64,000 nucleotides of DNA from Ktedonobacter sp. SOSP1-85 (GCF_016587415.1 NZ_BNJI01000001.1:4317501-4381500), one strand, 5' to 3'. Positions 7,491 through 16,773 are shown, counted from the stretch's first letter. The notes: generated by a model not told the origin, from the letters alone. Program-made: numbers and translations.

Positions 7491-9602
7491 GTGCGACAGA
7501 CAATATCACGTTCGCGCTGGCCACTCTGGCTCTGGTATGGATGGATACTGGCGTGTCTGCTCCTGGCGGGCTGCGCAGATTCGAAGGCAAGTGGGCCGCC
7601 AGCGCAGGGAACAGAAACGCAGACCAAAAGTACCGTTAAGCCGATCCTGCCTGGCCAGGAGACCTGGAAGAACAACGTCTCATCGTATCTCTTTGGCACA
7701 AATGACTCAATAGAGTGGACGCCAAACAACATTGAGACGATGCCAACAATTCAGAGTATGATGAAGTCGGCTGGTATTCCCTTGATCCGCTCGTTCTTCT
7801 TCTCCACGATCTCAGATAAGGATATAGATCAGCGTATAGGGACCATTGAGAAGATCGGCGCGCAGTGCCTGGTGGTGCTACCCGACTATGATAATCAGGC
7901 CTTTAATGAGCATGTAGTGCGTTACCTGGGTTCGCGCTGTCTCATGTATGAGTTCGGTAATGAAGCCAACTACAACCACCATACTATGCAGGACTATATC
8001 GCCCAGTGGAATAAGCAGATACCACTCTTGCGCCAACTCAATTCAAAGGCCAAGTTTTTTGGTCCCACACTGAGTAATATCAATATTGAGACTAACAATG
8101 AAAAATCTTCGCCACGTTTTCTCTCAGCCTATCTTGCATCAATCAAATCCTCAAAGGTCTTGCCAGACGTCTTAAGCATCCACTGGTATCCCTGCTGGCA
8201 GAATACTGAGGCTGATTGCCTGGGGAAGGCGAGCGAGATTGGCTCCATAGTGACACAGTTACGCCAGAATGTGCGCGCGAGCCTGGGGCAGGACTTGCCT
8301 ATTGCCGTGACCGAGTGGAACTTTGATCCAAACGCTCCACCCCCGGCCTATGGCAACAAAACCGATTTCATTACCAAATTCACCAGGGATGCCCTCAACG
8401 CCATGATACAGGCCGGTGTGATTATGGCTTGCCAGTATGCCGCGGGCAGCTATACCGGCTATGGCGGCCTGGACATGTTTGATGTCATTACCGGTCAGCC
8501 TAAGCCACAGTTTCAGACCATCAAAGAGTTGATTCAGACATATAAACAGGGTCCGACCGTCAGTGGCGGCAATGGGCTGCTGGTGTCGCGTGGCAAGCCC
8601 GCCTTCTGCCAGAATAACGAGAATGCTGGTGGCCCGCAGAGTATCAATGATGGGCAGTATGGCAACTGGGGCAAGTGGGATGCTACACAACAATCGCTGC
8701 CAACCTGGTGCGCGATCCACCTGGATAAGGGACCCAGCAAGCTGCTCTTTATCTGGGTGTGTGATTACCAGTTTGACTACATCAACGAGAATGGCGCGGG
8801 ACCCGGCGCGTATACCATCGCCGTCTCGGACGATAGCACAGATGGCAGCGATGGTCACTGGAAGACGCTGGTCTCGGTCACCGGCAACGCCACACGTGTG
8901 CGTGAACACCTGCTGGACTTCAGTGGTGAGAGTTGGGTCAAAATGACCGTAACTCAACTTTCGGCGAAACCACTGCGTGGCGACTTCGCCATTGACGAAC
9001 TGGAGGCCTATGACGTCTCACAGAACGCAGACGACAGCTACTTCTTCTCTGGCGACTCGATTACCGCCATGGCCTATAACCGCTATCCAGAAGATCAGCC
9101 CTCGTTTGCCGAGGACGTCCACAAGGCTTTCCCACAGCGTTTCCCCGCAATGCTGGACGCGGGCCTGGGCGGCTGGAATTCGCAAGGGGCGGTTGAGCAT
9201 ATCGACGAATGGCTCCAACTCAACCCCGATATCCACTACTGGCTATTGCAATGGGGGACAAATGACGCGCTGGGCCAGGTCCCGCCCGAGAAATACGAAG
9301 CCAACATCCGCCAGCTCGTCCAGAAAATCAAGCAAGCGGGCCATATACCGATCCTGGCGCACATCCCTTCTATGAACCGCCCAGGAGGAGATAACACCGC
9401 CGTCAACACCTTAATCCAGAGCTATAACACGGCCCTCGACCGGGTCACAAAGGATGAAGGGCTGATCAGTGGCCCAGACCTGTACAAGCTCTTCTCACAG
9501 CACAAAGAGTACTTCTTGCCTGATGGCATCCACCCCACCGCCGTAGGCGCCATCGCCATGAACAATGCCTGGTTCGAAGCCGTGCGTACCAAAATTAATT
9601 AA
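7491..9602 (+). CDS. Three-module lipoprotein: clan-A glycoside hydrolase-like, carbohydrate-binding-like and SGNH/GDSL hydrolase
   Basis: 703 residues from the GTG at 7491, chosen because GAAGGGA lies about 10 bases upstream and the protein then begins with a proper lipoprotein signal (hydrophobic core, lipobox LLAGC, Cys28). Module 1 (about 45-360) resembles a TIM-barrel glycoside hydrolase of clan A: YEFGNEANY and PIAVTEWNFD would give the acid/base and nucleophile Glu, with SIHWYP between. Module 2 (about 365-510) looks like a discoidin/CBM32-type beta-sandwich (GQYGNWGKWDA at its start, FAIDELEAYDVS at its end). Module 3 (about 515-703) is an SGNH hydrolase with GDSI, GLGGW, GTND and DGIHPT supplying Ser, Gly, Asn and Asp/His. 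It probably trims or deacetylates an extracellular polysaccharide, possibly the one made by the adjacent cluster. Confidence 0.78.
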   Translation: MRQTISRSRWPLWLWYGWILACLLLAGCADSKASGPPAQGTETQTKSTVKPILPGQETWKNNVSSYLFGTNDSIEWTPNNIETMPTIQSMMKSAGIPLIRSFFFSTISDKDIDQRIGTIEKIGAQCLVVLPDYDNQAFNEHVVRYLGSRCLMYEFGNEANYNHHTMQDYIAQWNKQIPLLRQLNSKAKFFGPTLSNINIETNNEKSSPRFLSAYLASIKSSKVLPDVLSIHWYPCWQNTEADCLGKASEIGSIVTQLRQNVRASLGQDLPIAVTEWNFDPNAPPPAYGNKTDFITKFTRDALNAMIQAGVIMACQYAAGSYTGYGGLDMFDVITGQPKPQFQTIKELIQTYKQGPTVSGGNGLLVSRGKPAFCQNNENAGGPQSINDGQYGNWGKWDATQQSLPTWCAIHLDKGPSKLLFIWVCDYQFDYINENGAGPGAYTIAVSDDSTDGSDGHWKTLVSVTGNATRVREHLLDFSGESWVKMTVTQLSAKPLRGDFAIDELEAYDVSQNADDSYFFSGDSITAMAYNRYPEDQPSFAEDVHKAFPQRFPAMLDAGLGGWNSQGAVEHIDEWLQLNPDIHYWLLQWGTNDALGQVPPEKYEANIRQLVQKIKQAGHIPILAHIPSMNRPGGDNTAVNTLIQSYNTALDRVTKDEGLISGPDLYKLFSQHKEYFLPDGIHPTAVGAIAMNNAWFEAVRTKIN

Positions 9603-9664
9603 TGGAGAGAGGGCAGAAGAGCGTGAGGGCCGCGGCCCTCACGCTCTTCTGCCCTCTCTCCATT
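9601..9664. terminator. Perfect 32-bp palindrome between convergent genes
   Basis: 9601-9632 is the exact reverse complement of 9633-9664, with no spacer (centre CCGCGG). Its first two bases are the last two of the stop codon of the lipoprotein gene, and it ends 5 bp from the stop of the convergent acyltransferase. TTCTTTTTT follows on the plus strand, so termination in that direction is likely. Confidence 0.8.
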
Positions 9665-9669
9665 CTTTT

Positions 9670-10224
9670 TTACTCAAAAAGTGGAGAGAATTCCAGCGTG
9701 TAGGAGGGATCTTGTAGCTCGCGATACTTGACGACCTTGGCGGGCACGCCACCGACGATGGCGAAAGGGGGGACATCGCGGGCAACGACCGCGCCTGCCA
9801 TGACAACCGCACCTCGCCCGATGGTAACCCCCTGGAGGATAGTGCAGCGAAGGCCGAGCCAGGCGTGGTCCTCAATCACGATGGGTTTATAGATGTCGGG
9901 AAAGGCGGGATGGTTGAGTTCGTGACTCCCCGTCATGAGCCAGGTGCCAGAGCTGATGCTCACGTTATTGCCGATGATAAGCCCGCCCGTGGTGTAGAGC
10001 AGGCAGCCGTGATTGATAATGGTATGGTGTCCAATGGAGACCTTGCTGCCGCCGCTACGCAGGCCGCCAAACATGATATGCTGGCCCAGCAAGAGATGCG
10101 TTCCAGGGCCGATGCGCCAGCCAAGCATACGCCGATACCAGGCCCGGCGCAGCGTATGCGAGGGAATGTGATTGATAAGATGATTGGTCGCGTAGCGCAG
10201 GGCGGCATTGAGAAAGCGTTTCAT
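9670..10224 (-). CDS. Hexapeptide-repeat (left-handed beta-helix) O-acyltransferase
   Basis: 184 residues. Repeating [LIV]-G-x4 hexapeptides run from about residue 60 to 165 (VSIGHHTII, LIIGNNVSI, IVIEDHAWLGLRCTILQGVTIGRGAVVMAGAVV). The catalytic His of the WbbJ/maltose O-acetyltransferase family is present in TGSHELN, and the family ending VGGVPAKVV is intact. It should move an acetyl (or other acyl) group from CoA to a sugar hydroxyl, decorating the exopolysaccharide. GGAGG stands seven bases before the start. It is the last gene of the minus-strand half of the polysaccharide cluster, 14 bp after the flippase. Confidence 0.85.
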   Translation of the reverse strand: MKRFLNAALRYATNHLINHIPSHTLRRAWYRRMLGWRIGPGTHLLLGQHIMFGGLRSGGSKVSIGHHTIINHGCLLYTTGGLIIGNNVSISSGTWLMTGSHELNHPAFPDIYKPIVIEDHAWLGLRCTILQGVTIGRGAVVMAGAVVARDVPPFAIVGGVPAKVVKYRELQDPSYTLEFSPLFE

Positions 10225-10238
10225 GAGGTATCCTCCAA

Positions 10239-11870
10239 CTACACAATTTCACCGCCAGCCAGGCGACTCTCGTTGCGGCGTTTGCGTTGCAGGCGGCGCG
10301 AAGGCGTAGTCTCTTCCTTGCTGGTTGTGGGAAGCTGGATGGCACGCAGGCGTGGCAGCGTAGCCTCATCGAATTCAGTGACAAGCGTCTCAACGGCTAT
10401 AGACTCCGTTAACAGTTCCTCCGCGGCGGGTGCGCTTCGAGATTTGTGACGAATGGCCATCTGGAGCATGCGCAGATCCTCGGGCGGGATGGTGCGGAAG
10501 AGCAGCGCCACGGCCAGGTAGGTGCAGGCTCCCGCGGGTAAGAGCAGGTAGATAGTCTGGAAGCGCAAGAGCCAGAGAACGACGCCCATGATCACGCTCG
10601 CCAGGAAGGCCTTGCTGGCAACAACCAGGCTCTCAAATGAGAAGGCCTGACGTGGGATATAGCGAATGTTAATACAGAGGAGCAGAAACTCGGTCAGGGT
10701 TGTTGTGAGAGCTGCCCCAACATGCAGAAAGCGCGGAATGAGCACGAAATTAAGAGCCAGGTTGAAGACCAGGGCAATAGTGGCCGTGATAGTGATCTTC
10801 TTTTCCTGCCGTGTGCTGATAATCACGCTAACAATCACGGTATTGATGTACAGGAAAACTAGCCCAGGGGCCAGGGCCTGAAGCGCTGGGATGGTATGTT
10901 GGAAATCTGGGTTATGGTAGAGAACGCCGATAATGGTGGGTGCGGCGACGATGAGGGCGGTGGTAATCGGCAGCACAAAGAACAGGAGAAAATTGAAGGA
11001 TTTGGCGATAGCGATCTTAAGCTGCTCCTGTGAGACCAGGGTCAGATTGGCGTAGATGGGGGCCATGATGGGATTAATAATGAGTGAAGGCAGGAAGACC
11101 AGGGTATCAAAGAGGCGATAGCCCGCGCCATACCAGCCAACTACCGTTGTATTGGTAAAGAATTGGAGGAAGAGCGTATCGATGCGATAGTAGATGACTC
11201 CTATCGCGCCACTGACGATAAAGGGGATACTTGTGCGCAATAGCGAGCGGCTCGTGGCCCAGTCAAACCGGAAGCGCAGGCCTGCCTTGCGATAATAGCA
11301 TAGCGCCTGCCAGAGCGCGTTGACTGCTGAACTGACCAGTAATACCAGGGCCATGGTCTGTACGGTGCCACCTGTTTTGAGCACCAGGTAGCCAATCAGC
11401 GCGGCGAGTCCCTTCTCCAGAATTGTGCCGATTACTGGGAAGAGGACGTTGCCAAAGGCATAGTGCAGGGCGGCAAAGGTATTGCTGGTAGAGCCACTGA
11501 GCAGGGAGATGCCACAGATCATGATGAGCTTGCTTTGTTCGTCATCATAGCCCACCAGGTGGCAGAAGAGCAGGGCGAAGGCGTAAAGGATGAGCCAGAA
11601 GAGACTTTTCAGGAGCAGGCTATTGGAGAGATAGCTCAAGGCCTTGCTATGATCCTGAGCCACATCCCTGGTAATCTGCTGATTGAAGCCAAACTCCAGG
11701 GGGAAGCCGATGAGCATGACAAAGCTGAGCGCAAAATAGAGTTCACCAAATTTGAATGCCCCCAGGAAGCGTCCATAGGCAATGGTCAGCAGAAAGGTTG
11801 AGGTCCAGGTGATGGCCTGCCCTAAAAGAGAAATAGCGGTACTGCCCACCACTTTACGCAATTTGTCCAT
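10239..11870 (-). CDS. Polysaccharide (lipid-linked oligosaccharide) flippase, MOP/Wzx family
   Basis: 543 residues with roughly 12-14 hydrophobic helices across residues 10-465, then a basic, Ser/Thr/Glu-rich cytoplasmic tail of about 75 residues. The N-terminus (SLLGQAITWTSTFLLTIAYGRFLGAFKFGELYFALSF) and the internal pattern fit the MurJ/Wzx-type MOP exporter superfamily. It would flip undecaprenyl-linked repeat units across the membrane for polymerisation. The start lies 3 bp after the stop of the ATP-grasp gene, so the two are probably translationally coupled. The long charged tail is more than most Wzx proteins have. Confidence 0.85.
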   Translation of the reverse strand: MDKLRKVVGSTAISLLGQAITWTSTFLLTIAYGRFLGAFKFGELYFALSFVMLIGFPLEFGFNQQITRDVAQDHSKALSYLSNSLLLKSLFWLILYAFALLFCHLVGYDDEQSKLIMICGISLLSGSTSNTFAALHYAFGNVLFPVIGTILEKGLAALIGYLVLKTGGTVQTMALVLLVSSAVNALWQALCYYRKAGLRFRFDWATSRSLLRTSIPFIVSGAIGVIYYRIDTLFLQFFTNTTVVGWYGAGYRLFDTLVFLPSLIINPIMAPIYANLTLVSQEQLKIAIAKSFNFLLFFVLPITTALIVAAPTIIGVLYHNPDFQHTIPALQALAPGLVFLYINTVIVSVIISTRQEKKITITATIALVFNLALNFVLIPRFLHVGAALTTTLTEFLLLCINIRYIPRQAFSFESLVVASKAFLASVIMGVVLWLLRFQTIYLLLPAGACTYLAVALLFRTIPPEDLRMLQMAIRHKSRSAPAAEELLTESIAVETLVTEFDEATLPRLRAIQLPTTSKEETTPSRRLQRKRRNESRLAGGEIV

Positions 11871-11873
11871 TGT

Positions 11874-13067
11874 TTACACCTTTTGTTTGAATGCGCCACG
11901 TAGCGCCCGTTGAAGCACCGTTGCCATATCACCAAACGCGGGAAGCGGATCGCGCCAATCCCAGACCGAGAAGGTAATCTTCTTGAGCAGGGAGCGGAGG
12001 TAGCAATCAAGAGAGAGATCGCCAAAGCGTATCTCCTGTATACCGGCGGGTATATCGGTGATGGCCCGCATCCAGCAGTAGTCGTAGTGTGGTTGCTGGG
12101 GTGTGGGTGACTCACCATGCAGAGCGCTATAGTGAATAAAGGGAAAATCCAGGCCGCAGGCCATGCAGAGCGTATGCCAGCCCCAGGGGCGCACATTGAT
12201 ATCGAGCACTTTATAGTCGCCCGAGCGGGGATCCTGCTTGAACTCGACCTCTACCATGCCGGTCACGCGCATATGGCGTACAATTTTTGCAGCCAGGTCG
12301 CTGAGTCCTGGAATCTCGATGGCCTCCACAAAACTGCTGCCCAGGCCATAGTGAATGGGATACTGGCGTGTACGGCGCGCGGTCATGCTCAGGCGAATCT
12401 CACCGTCCTCACAGAAGGTCGCGACCGAGAACTGGCGCAGCCCATTACCCGGGATAATTTCCTGGAGCATGATCTCTTCAGGTGGAATAATCTGGGCGAT
12501 GCGACGGTAGTGTGTGAAGAGCTCATCGCGCGTCGTCACCGGTAGGGCTTTTATGCGGACGACATGTTGCAGGTTTATCGAGACCGCCGGCTTGAGGATC
12601 ACGGGGAAGAGAATGCCCATTTGATCCAGGTCCTCCTCTGAGGTTGGGTACCAGGTCCTGGGTGCGGGCACGCCTACATCTTCCGCCATGCGATAGGTCA
12701 GGCGTTTATCATGTGCCCAGCGAATCACGTTCCAGTCCTGGGTGGCCAGGAGATAGAAGCGCGAGAGCTCATGCGTATGGCGCGCAACAAATCCCACACA
12801 GGTATCGTCCGTGGGGAGAAGTATCCACTGATCAAGTTGTAGGTGTTTGCTGAGGCTGAGCAAAAAACTCAGAAATAATGGACCATCCATGCGCTCCCCA
12901 TGCCACTTGATGCGTTGGGTCGTGTAGCGCGAGAACCAGGCGGAGCGAGGAACATTGTCCACGACATAGCATGGAATGCCCTTACGCCCCAGGCTACGCA
13001 CGATGCCCAGGGCTTTGAAATCACTACCAAGGACGATAACACCGGGTTTTGCTTGTGGTTCTGACAT
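11874..13067 (-). CDS. ATP-grasp family ligase (COG3919-like)
   Basis: 397 residues from the ATG at 13065-13067, preceded by AAAGGTG; the longer upstream reading frame lacks a ribosome site and family similarity. The N-terminal Rossmann-like part starts VIVLGSDFKALGIVRSLGRKG. The ATP-grasp core covers about residues 110-320: FPVILKPAVS (ATP-binding Lys), MLQEIIPGNGL, GMVEVEFKQD and DINVRPWGWH (metal-binding Glu/Asn). ATP-grasp enzymes join a carboxylate to an amine or thiol through an acyl-phosphate. In polysaccharide clusters COG3919 members probably attach amino acids or similar groups to sugars. The acceptor is unknown. Confidence 0.78.
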   Translation of the reverse strand: MSEPQAKPGVIVLGSDFKALGIVRSLGRKGIPCYVVDNVPRSAWFSRYTTQRIKWHGERMDGPLFLSFLLSLSKHLQLDQWILLPTDDTCVGFVARHTHELSRFYLLATQDWNVIRWAHDKRLTYRMAEDVGVPAPRTWYPTSEEDLDQMGILFPVILKPAVSINLQHVVRIKALPVTTRDELFTHYRRIAQIIPPEEIMLQEIIPGNGLRQFSVATFCEDGEIRLSMTARRTRQYPIHYGLGSSFVEAIEIPGLSDLAAKIVRHMRVTGMVEVEFKQDPRSGDYKVLDINVRPWGWHTLCMACGLDFPFIHYSALHGESPTPQQPHYDYCWMRAITDIPAGIQEIRFGDLSLDCYLRSLLKKITFSVWDWRDPLPAFGDMATVLQRALRGAFKQKV

Positions 13068-13116
13068 AGGTAACACCTTTGTTCCATTCCAGGAGGAATG
13101 ATGGTCTAGCCAGAGG

Positions 13117-14282
13117 CTAGGCCACCATTGCCGCATGTTTGGCAACCTGTTGCGCCGCGACACGCGCCCCGACCACGAAGCGACAGAGCGGCCCAAAGTT
13201 ATAGTTGGCGGAGGCACCAACAAAGTGCAGGTTGGGAACGGACGACTCAAACCAGCGATTCAAAAGCGGATGACCCTGCTGCTGTTGCACCTGGTTGCGT
13301 AGCTCCTGATCCAGGTATGTCAGTTTTTGGATATTGGTCTGGTAGCCAGTTCCAAGGATGATATGATCAACTTCGCGTGTGCTGCCATCGCTCAGGCGCA
13401 GGTGAGCATACCCCCCTGTTCATGGGCCTCGGTCACGCTGGTGAGAGGCGTAAGCGTAACATGCCCTTCTACACGTGGGCGTAACCAGCGTGACCCAGAC
13501 GGGCGGACCGCGCGCTGATCCAGGGAACGTCGAGTCTCCTCAGAGAAAAGGCGGAAGAGCAGCGGATTCGCCACAAGCCAGTTGACGCCTGGAGGACCAA
13601 CATCACTGGGTGGGTAGAAGATGCGTTTCAGTGGTCCCGTAAGGTAGTAGAGGCGACGATCAATCCAATTGATGGGGCCGCGCGCGATGACCTCCACGGA
13701 GGCCGCACCAGCCTCGTGGAGCAGCGCGGCTGACTCCAGCGCGCTCTGACCACTACCAATAACCACCATATGCTTATCGCGGAACTGGCTATGTTCGTGA
13801 TGCTCCTGGCTATGGCTTGCCAGCTCATGTGGCAGGCCAGCGATGACTTCAGGAATGTGTGCGAAGGGCGCGACACCTGTCGCCAGCGTAACCGTGCTCG
13901 CCTGCATCTCGCGCCCGTCGGCCAGTTCCAGGCGGAACGCCTTGCCATCGCGGGCGACCCGGCTGATATAGGTCGGGTCTACCTCGGGGAGCAACTGCTG
14001 CTGGAACCAGTGTCCATAATTCAGAAATGTTTTGAGAGCAACTGGTTCCTGCTTGCCTAAGCCGATACTTTGCCCATAGCGGGGCAGGCTATAGGCTCGC
14101 GCTGGATCGGAGATATTCAGCGCACTCCAGGAAGATTTTAAGTACATCTGGGGTGACATCTGCTCCCAGAATTCCATGGTCTTCCCAAAAATGTGCGTGG
14201 GAAGGCCGCTGGCCTTGAGATGGGCCGCGGCTGAGAGTCCATAGGGACCCGCGCCAATAACGACATGTGCATCCTGCGCCAC
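13117..14282 (-). pseudogene. FAD-dependent oxidoreductase (flavin monooxygenase-like), frameshifted in a G run
   Basis: The GTG start at 14280-14282 follows AAAGGTAGGT. The first reading frame runs to 13392 and carries the FAD-binding GAGPYG motif (residues 12-17) and a second, NADPH-type motif GSGQSA. It then breaks at a C6 run (13411-13416 on the plus strand). Past it a second frame continues cleanly to the stop at 13117-13119 and supplies the missing C-terminus, including LGTGYQTN, the ATG motif typical of flavin monooxygenases, and VGASANYNFGP. Adding one base to the run would give one 388-residue protein of normal length. So it is either a recent pseudogene, a phase-variable or slippage gene, or a sequencing error. 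The ATP-grasp gene follows on the same strand. Confidence 0.8.
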
Positions 14283-14766
14283 GTCAACCTACCTTTCAAA
14301 AGTAACCAGTGAAACTCTATTCGTGTATGTGTATTGTGCCAAAAAAGACTTTTTATCGACTCGACCTCGCATCACTCCCGGCTCTTTCCTGCCAGACATA
14401 TTCTTGACTATCCTGCTTTGCTTGCTATAGCAGAAGATACAGCGTAAACGTAGCAATAGGATGTTGGCACCGGTAGATAAGTAGTGTTTTTTTATGGAGG
14501 AAAGGTGAGGTTGTGTGGTAGAGGTAAATGCGGTCGTGATGCGTGCTGAATAGAGGCGGTTGGAGAGCATACGAAGCCAGGGCGCGCGGTTGCGTAGTGA
14601 GCGGAGATACAACCTGGTAGCAGGCGGGAAAATTGGTTATTTGAGCACGTGAATAGAACCGAGAAAGGGATTTGATAACCTGCTCTTCACACCAAAAAGC
14701 ACCGAATATGCGCATGCGAAAGGTAAGCTACGTGGTAGTGTTTAAATTCAGGAGGAGCGAACTCTC
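14283..14766. other. Divergent promoter region of the exopolysaccharide cluster
   Basis: 484 bp between the two divergent halves of the cluster. The right end carries AGGAGG of the Wzz-like gene. Reading frames of about 100 codons on the minus strand have no ribosome site and unlikely composition. I see no clear promoter motif or palindrome. Confidence 0.5.
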
Positions 14767-15768
14767 ATGCGGCGTACTTTGGAAGCCATCTTTCGCAGAA
14801 TCTGGTCTCTATGCATATTGCTTATTCTCTTGCCACTGATAGGGGTTGGTATCGCGTATCTCTTGCCGCGTTCGTACTCCTCATCGGCGACTATCTGGGC
14901 CTTGCATCGCTATACAGTAGTCGGTTCAACTGGTCCTGAGAGTAACCTGGATGCGACTCCGTCGCAGACACAAACGAATGCCTTGCTGGAGTTGCTCCAT
15001 ACACGCCAGTTTGCGCTCAACGTGGCCCGTAATACGGGTTTAGATCAAGAATTGAGTAGCTCACTGGCCTATAAGGTCAATAACTTGTTGCGGCCTGGTG
15101 ATGTTGAGGATGCTGTGGTGAGTGAGGTATCCAGCAAAATAGTCGTCACACCCGATGGCTACAACCTGCTCTCAATCAGCTATGCCAACGGAAATCCCCA
15201 GATTGCGCAGCGGATCGTCCAGAACGTGATTACCGAATATTCTGGTCAGAGCACGAATCTCTCTCTCTACGATGGGCAGCGTTTGCTGGACTCATACCAA
15301 AAAGAGTTGACCAAGGCGAAGCAAGGGTACAATGATGCGGTTGTGGCAGAGGCAGGGTATCTCAAGGGTCACCCAGATGCCTTGCGTACAGATGCCCCCT
15401 ACGATCCAAATTACGCGCGTTTACACGCTAACACACAGCAGGCGCAGACCTCTTTTCAGAACATCCAAACATCAATAGACAATTTGCGCCAGCAGCTCGC
15501 GAGCCTGGGCCAGGGGGCAAACGATCTCTTTAAAGTCATCGATTCTACTTCCGATGCTAAACCCGTTGCACGCATGAAATCCATCTTGCTCTGCGCGGGC
15601 GTAGGCCTTGGGTGCGCAGTAGCCGCGATTGTATTGTATCTCGTGATTGCAGTCCGCCGGGATCGTGCGGTCTATACAGCCTCACAGATTCAACTCGTGA
15701 CCTCACTGCCCATCCTGATGCAGGCTCCATACATCAAAGAAAGCACCAACATCCTGAGCATAGAGTAA
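14767..15768 (+). CDS. Wzz/YveK-like polysaccharide chain-length regulator (co-polymerase)
   Basis: 333 residues. Transmembrane helix 1 is at about 13-34 (SLCILLILLPLIGVGIAYLL) and helix 2 at about 263-288 near the C-terminus, with a large extracytoplasmic alpha-rich domain between: the layout of Wzz/polysaccharide co-polymerase family proteins. The coiled-coil-like segment (about 175-255) fits the family. The C-terminal cytoplasmic tail is short (about 40 residues) and carries no kinase domain. The ATPase partner is the next gene, as in Gram-positive CapA/CapB or YveK/YveL pairs. AGGAGGAG precedes the ATG. It should set chain length of the polymer together with the downstream ATPase and the Wzy-like polymerase. 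Confidence 0.82.
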   Translation: MRRTLEAIFRRIWSLCILLILLPLIGVGIAYLLPRSYSSSATIWALHRYTVVGSTGPESNLDATPSQTQTNALLELLHTRQFALNVARNTGLDQELSSSLAYKVNNLLRPGDVEDAVVSEVSSKIVVTPDGYNLLSISYANGNPQIAQRIVQNVITEYSGQSTNLSLYDGQRLLDSYQKELTKAKQGYNDAVVAEAGYLKGHPDALRTDAPYDPNYARLHANTQQAQTSFQNIQTSIDNLRQQLASLGQGANDLFKVIDSTSDAKPVARMKSILLCAGVGLGCAVAAIVLYLVIAVRRDRAVYTASQIQLVTSLPILMQAPYIKESTNILSIE

Positions 15769-15771
15769 AGA

Positions 15772-15828
15772 AGATGATGTTGCTGTACCTGGGCAGCCGC
15801 AGGCTGCCCAGGTACAGCAACATCATCT
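15772..15828. terminator. Perfect 27-bp inverted repeat inside the exopolysaccharide operon
   Basis: Arms 15772-15798 and 15802-15828 with the 3-nt loop GCA. No T tract follows, and the next gene on the same strand begins 63 bp later. It could lower expression of the downstream genes, protect the upstream mRNA 3' end or act as a processing site. Confidence 0.65.
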
Positions 15829-15891
15829 ATGAATACATTTGGAGTTAGTTAAGAAGAACAAGCGAGCAGAGAAAAAGAAACGCGGGAGCAT

Positions 15892-16764
15892 ATGGAAAAA
15901 ATGGAGATGCAGAACGTCGAACAGGGAAGCGCCAACAAGCCTGAGAGAGAGCAGAAATTTTTGGAAGACGTCGACCACTTAAAAACAGAGAAGCTCATGG
16001 TCGTTGACGCCAGGAAGGAAGAGGCGCGTACTGAAGAGAAGCATGTGACCCCGAAACAACTGAGCGCCCGACCGGCCAAAGCGCCCGCGCAACGTAATTT
16101 GAGCAAGCGCGAGTTGGCGGAGCAACGTCGCGAGATCGCGAACCTGCATATGTTGAAGGAGCGTTGTCGCCAGTTGTGCCTCTCGCTTTTCTTTCGTCGT
16201 GATACTACGGTGAGCAGTATTGGTTTTACCAGTTCGATTCCAGGTGAAGGTAAGTCATACCTTGCCAGCATGACGGCCCTGGCCCTGGCGCAAGATATTC
16301 ATGTTCCCGTGACGCTGGTGGAGTGTAACTGGGAGCATCCCAGCTTGCACGAGGTGTTTGAGTGCGCACCGACGCCAGGACTGGCCGAGTGGTTGCGTGG
16401 CGAATGTGATGAGCACGAGATGCGGCGCCATATCACGCAAAACCTGACAGTGATCCCAGCAGGTCGCGGGAGCCAGGATGCCGTTCGCCTCTTGCAGCAG
16501 ATGCGCAAGGACGATCTGAAATCGCTCTTCTCTGCCCTGGGTGAGCAATACTTTATTCTTGATCTGCCACCTGTGGTAAGTACGGGCTATGGTGCGCTAG
16601 CCGCCTCCCTGGCCGATACCCTGTTTATGGTCGTACGCTCAGGTGTGACTACTGACCGTATGATTGCTGAGACCTGCGAGCAATTGAAAGATGTCTCCTT
16701 GCAGGGAATCATTATGAACCAGGAGCAGAGTCATGTCCCGAACTGGATCCGCCAGCTCATGTAG
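15892..16764 (+). CDS. BY-kinase-like ATPase (CpsD/CapB family) with degenerate Walker A'
   Basis: 290 residues. After a charged, low-complexity N-terminus (about 1-85) comes the P-loop ATPase: Walker A SSIPGEGKS (about 118-126) and Walker B YFILDLPPV (about 221-229). The segment equivalent to Walker A' reads LVECNWEHPSLHEVF, where BY-kinases have two conserved Asp residues (as in LLIDADLRKP); here they are Glu and Asn. The C-terminus (SHVPNWIRQLM) has no tyrosine cluster. So it may bind nucleotide and regulate the Wzz-like protein without being a tyrosine autokinase. GGGAG lies five bases before the ATG. The 44-residue membrane protein starts 9 bp after its stop. Confidence 0.8.
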   Translation: MEKMEMQNVEQGSANKPEREQKFLEDVDHLKTEKLMVVDARKEEARTEEKHVTPKQLSARPAKAPAQRNLSKRELAEQRREIANLHMLKERCRQLCLSLFFRRDTTVSSIGFTSSIPGEGKSYLASMTALALAQDIHVPVTLVECNWEHPSLHEVFECAPTPGLAEWLRGECDEHEMRRHITQNLTVIPAGRGSQDAVRLLQQMRKDDLKSLFSALGEQYFILDLPPVVSTGYGALAASLADTLFMVVRSGVTTDRMIAETCEQLKDVSLQGIIMNQEQSHVPNWIRQLM

Positions 16765-16773
16765 GAGGACTCT

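Noticed and set aside
8259..8957. 232-codon open frame antisense to the three-module lipoprotein
   Set aside because: Its sequence mirrors the lipoprotein codons and shows no family pattern.
13097..13120. Small hairpin (GCCTAGCC...GGCTAG) after the flavin gene
   Set aside because: Arms of about 6-7 bp without a T tract; too weak to call.
14289..14715. Two minus-strand frames of about 100 codons in the exopolysaccharide promoter gap
   Set aside because: No ribosome site, no family, in a region expected to hold promoters.
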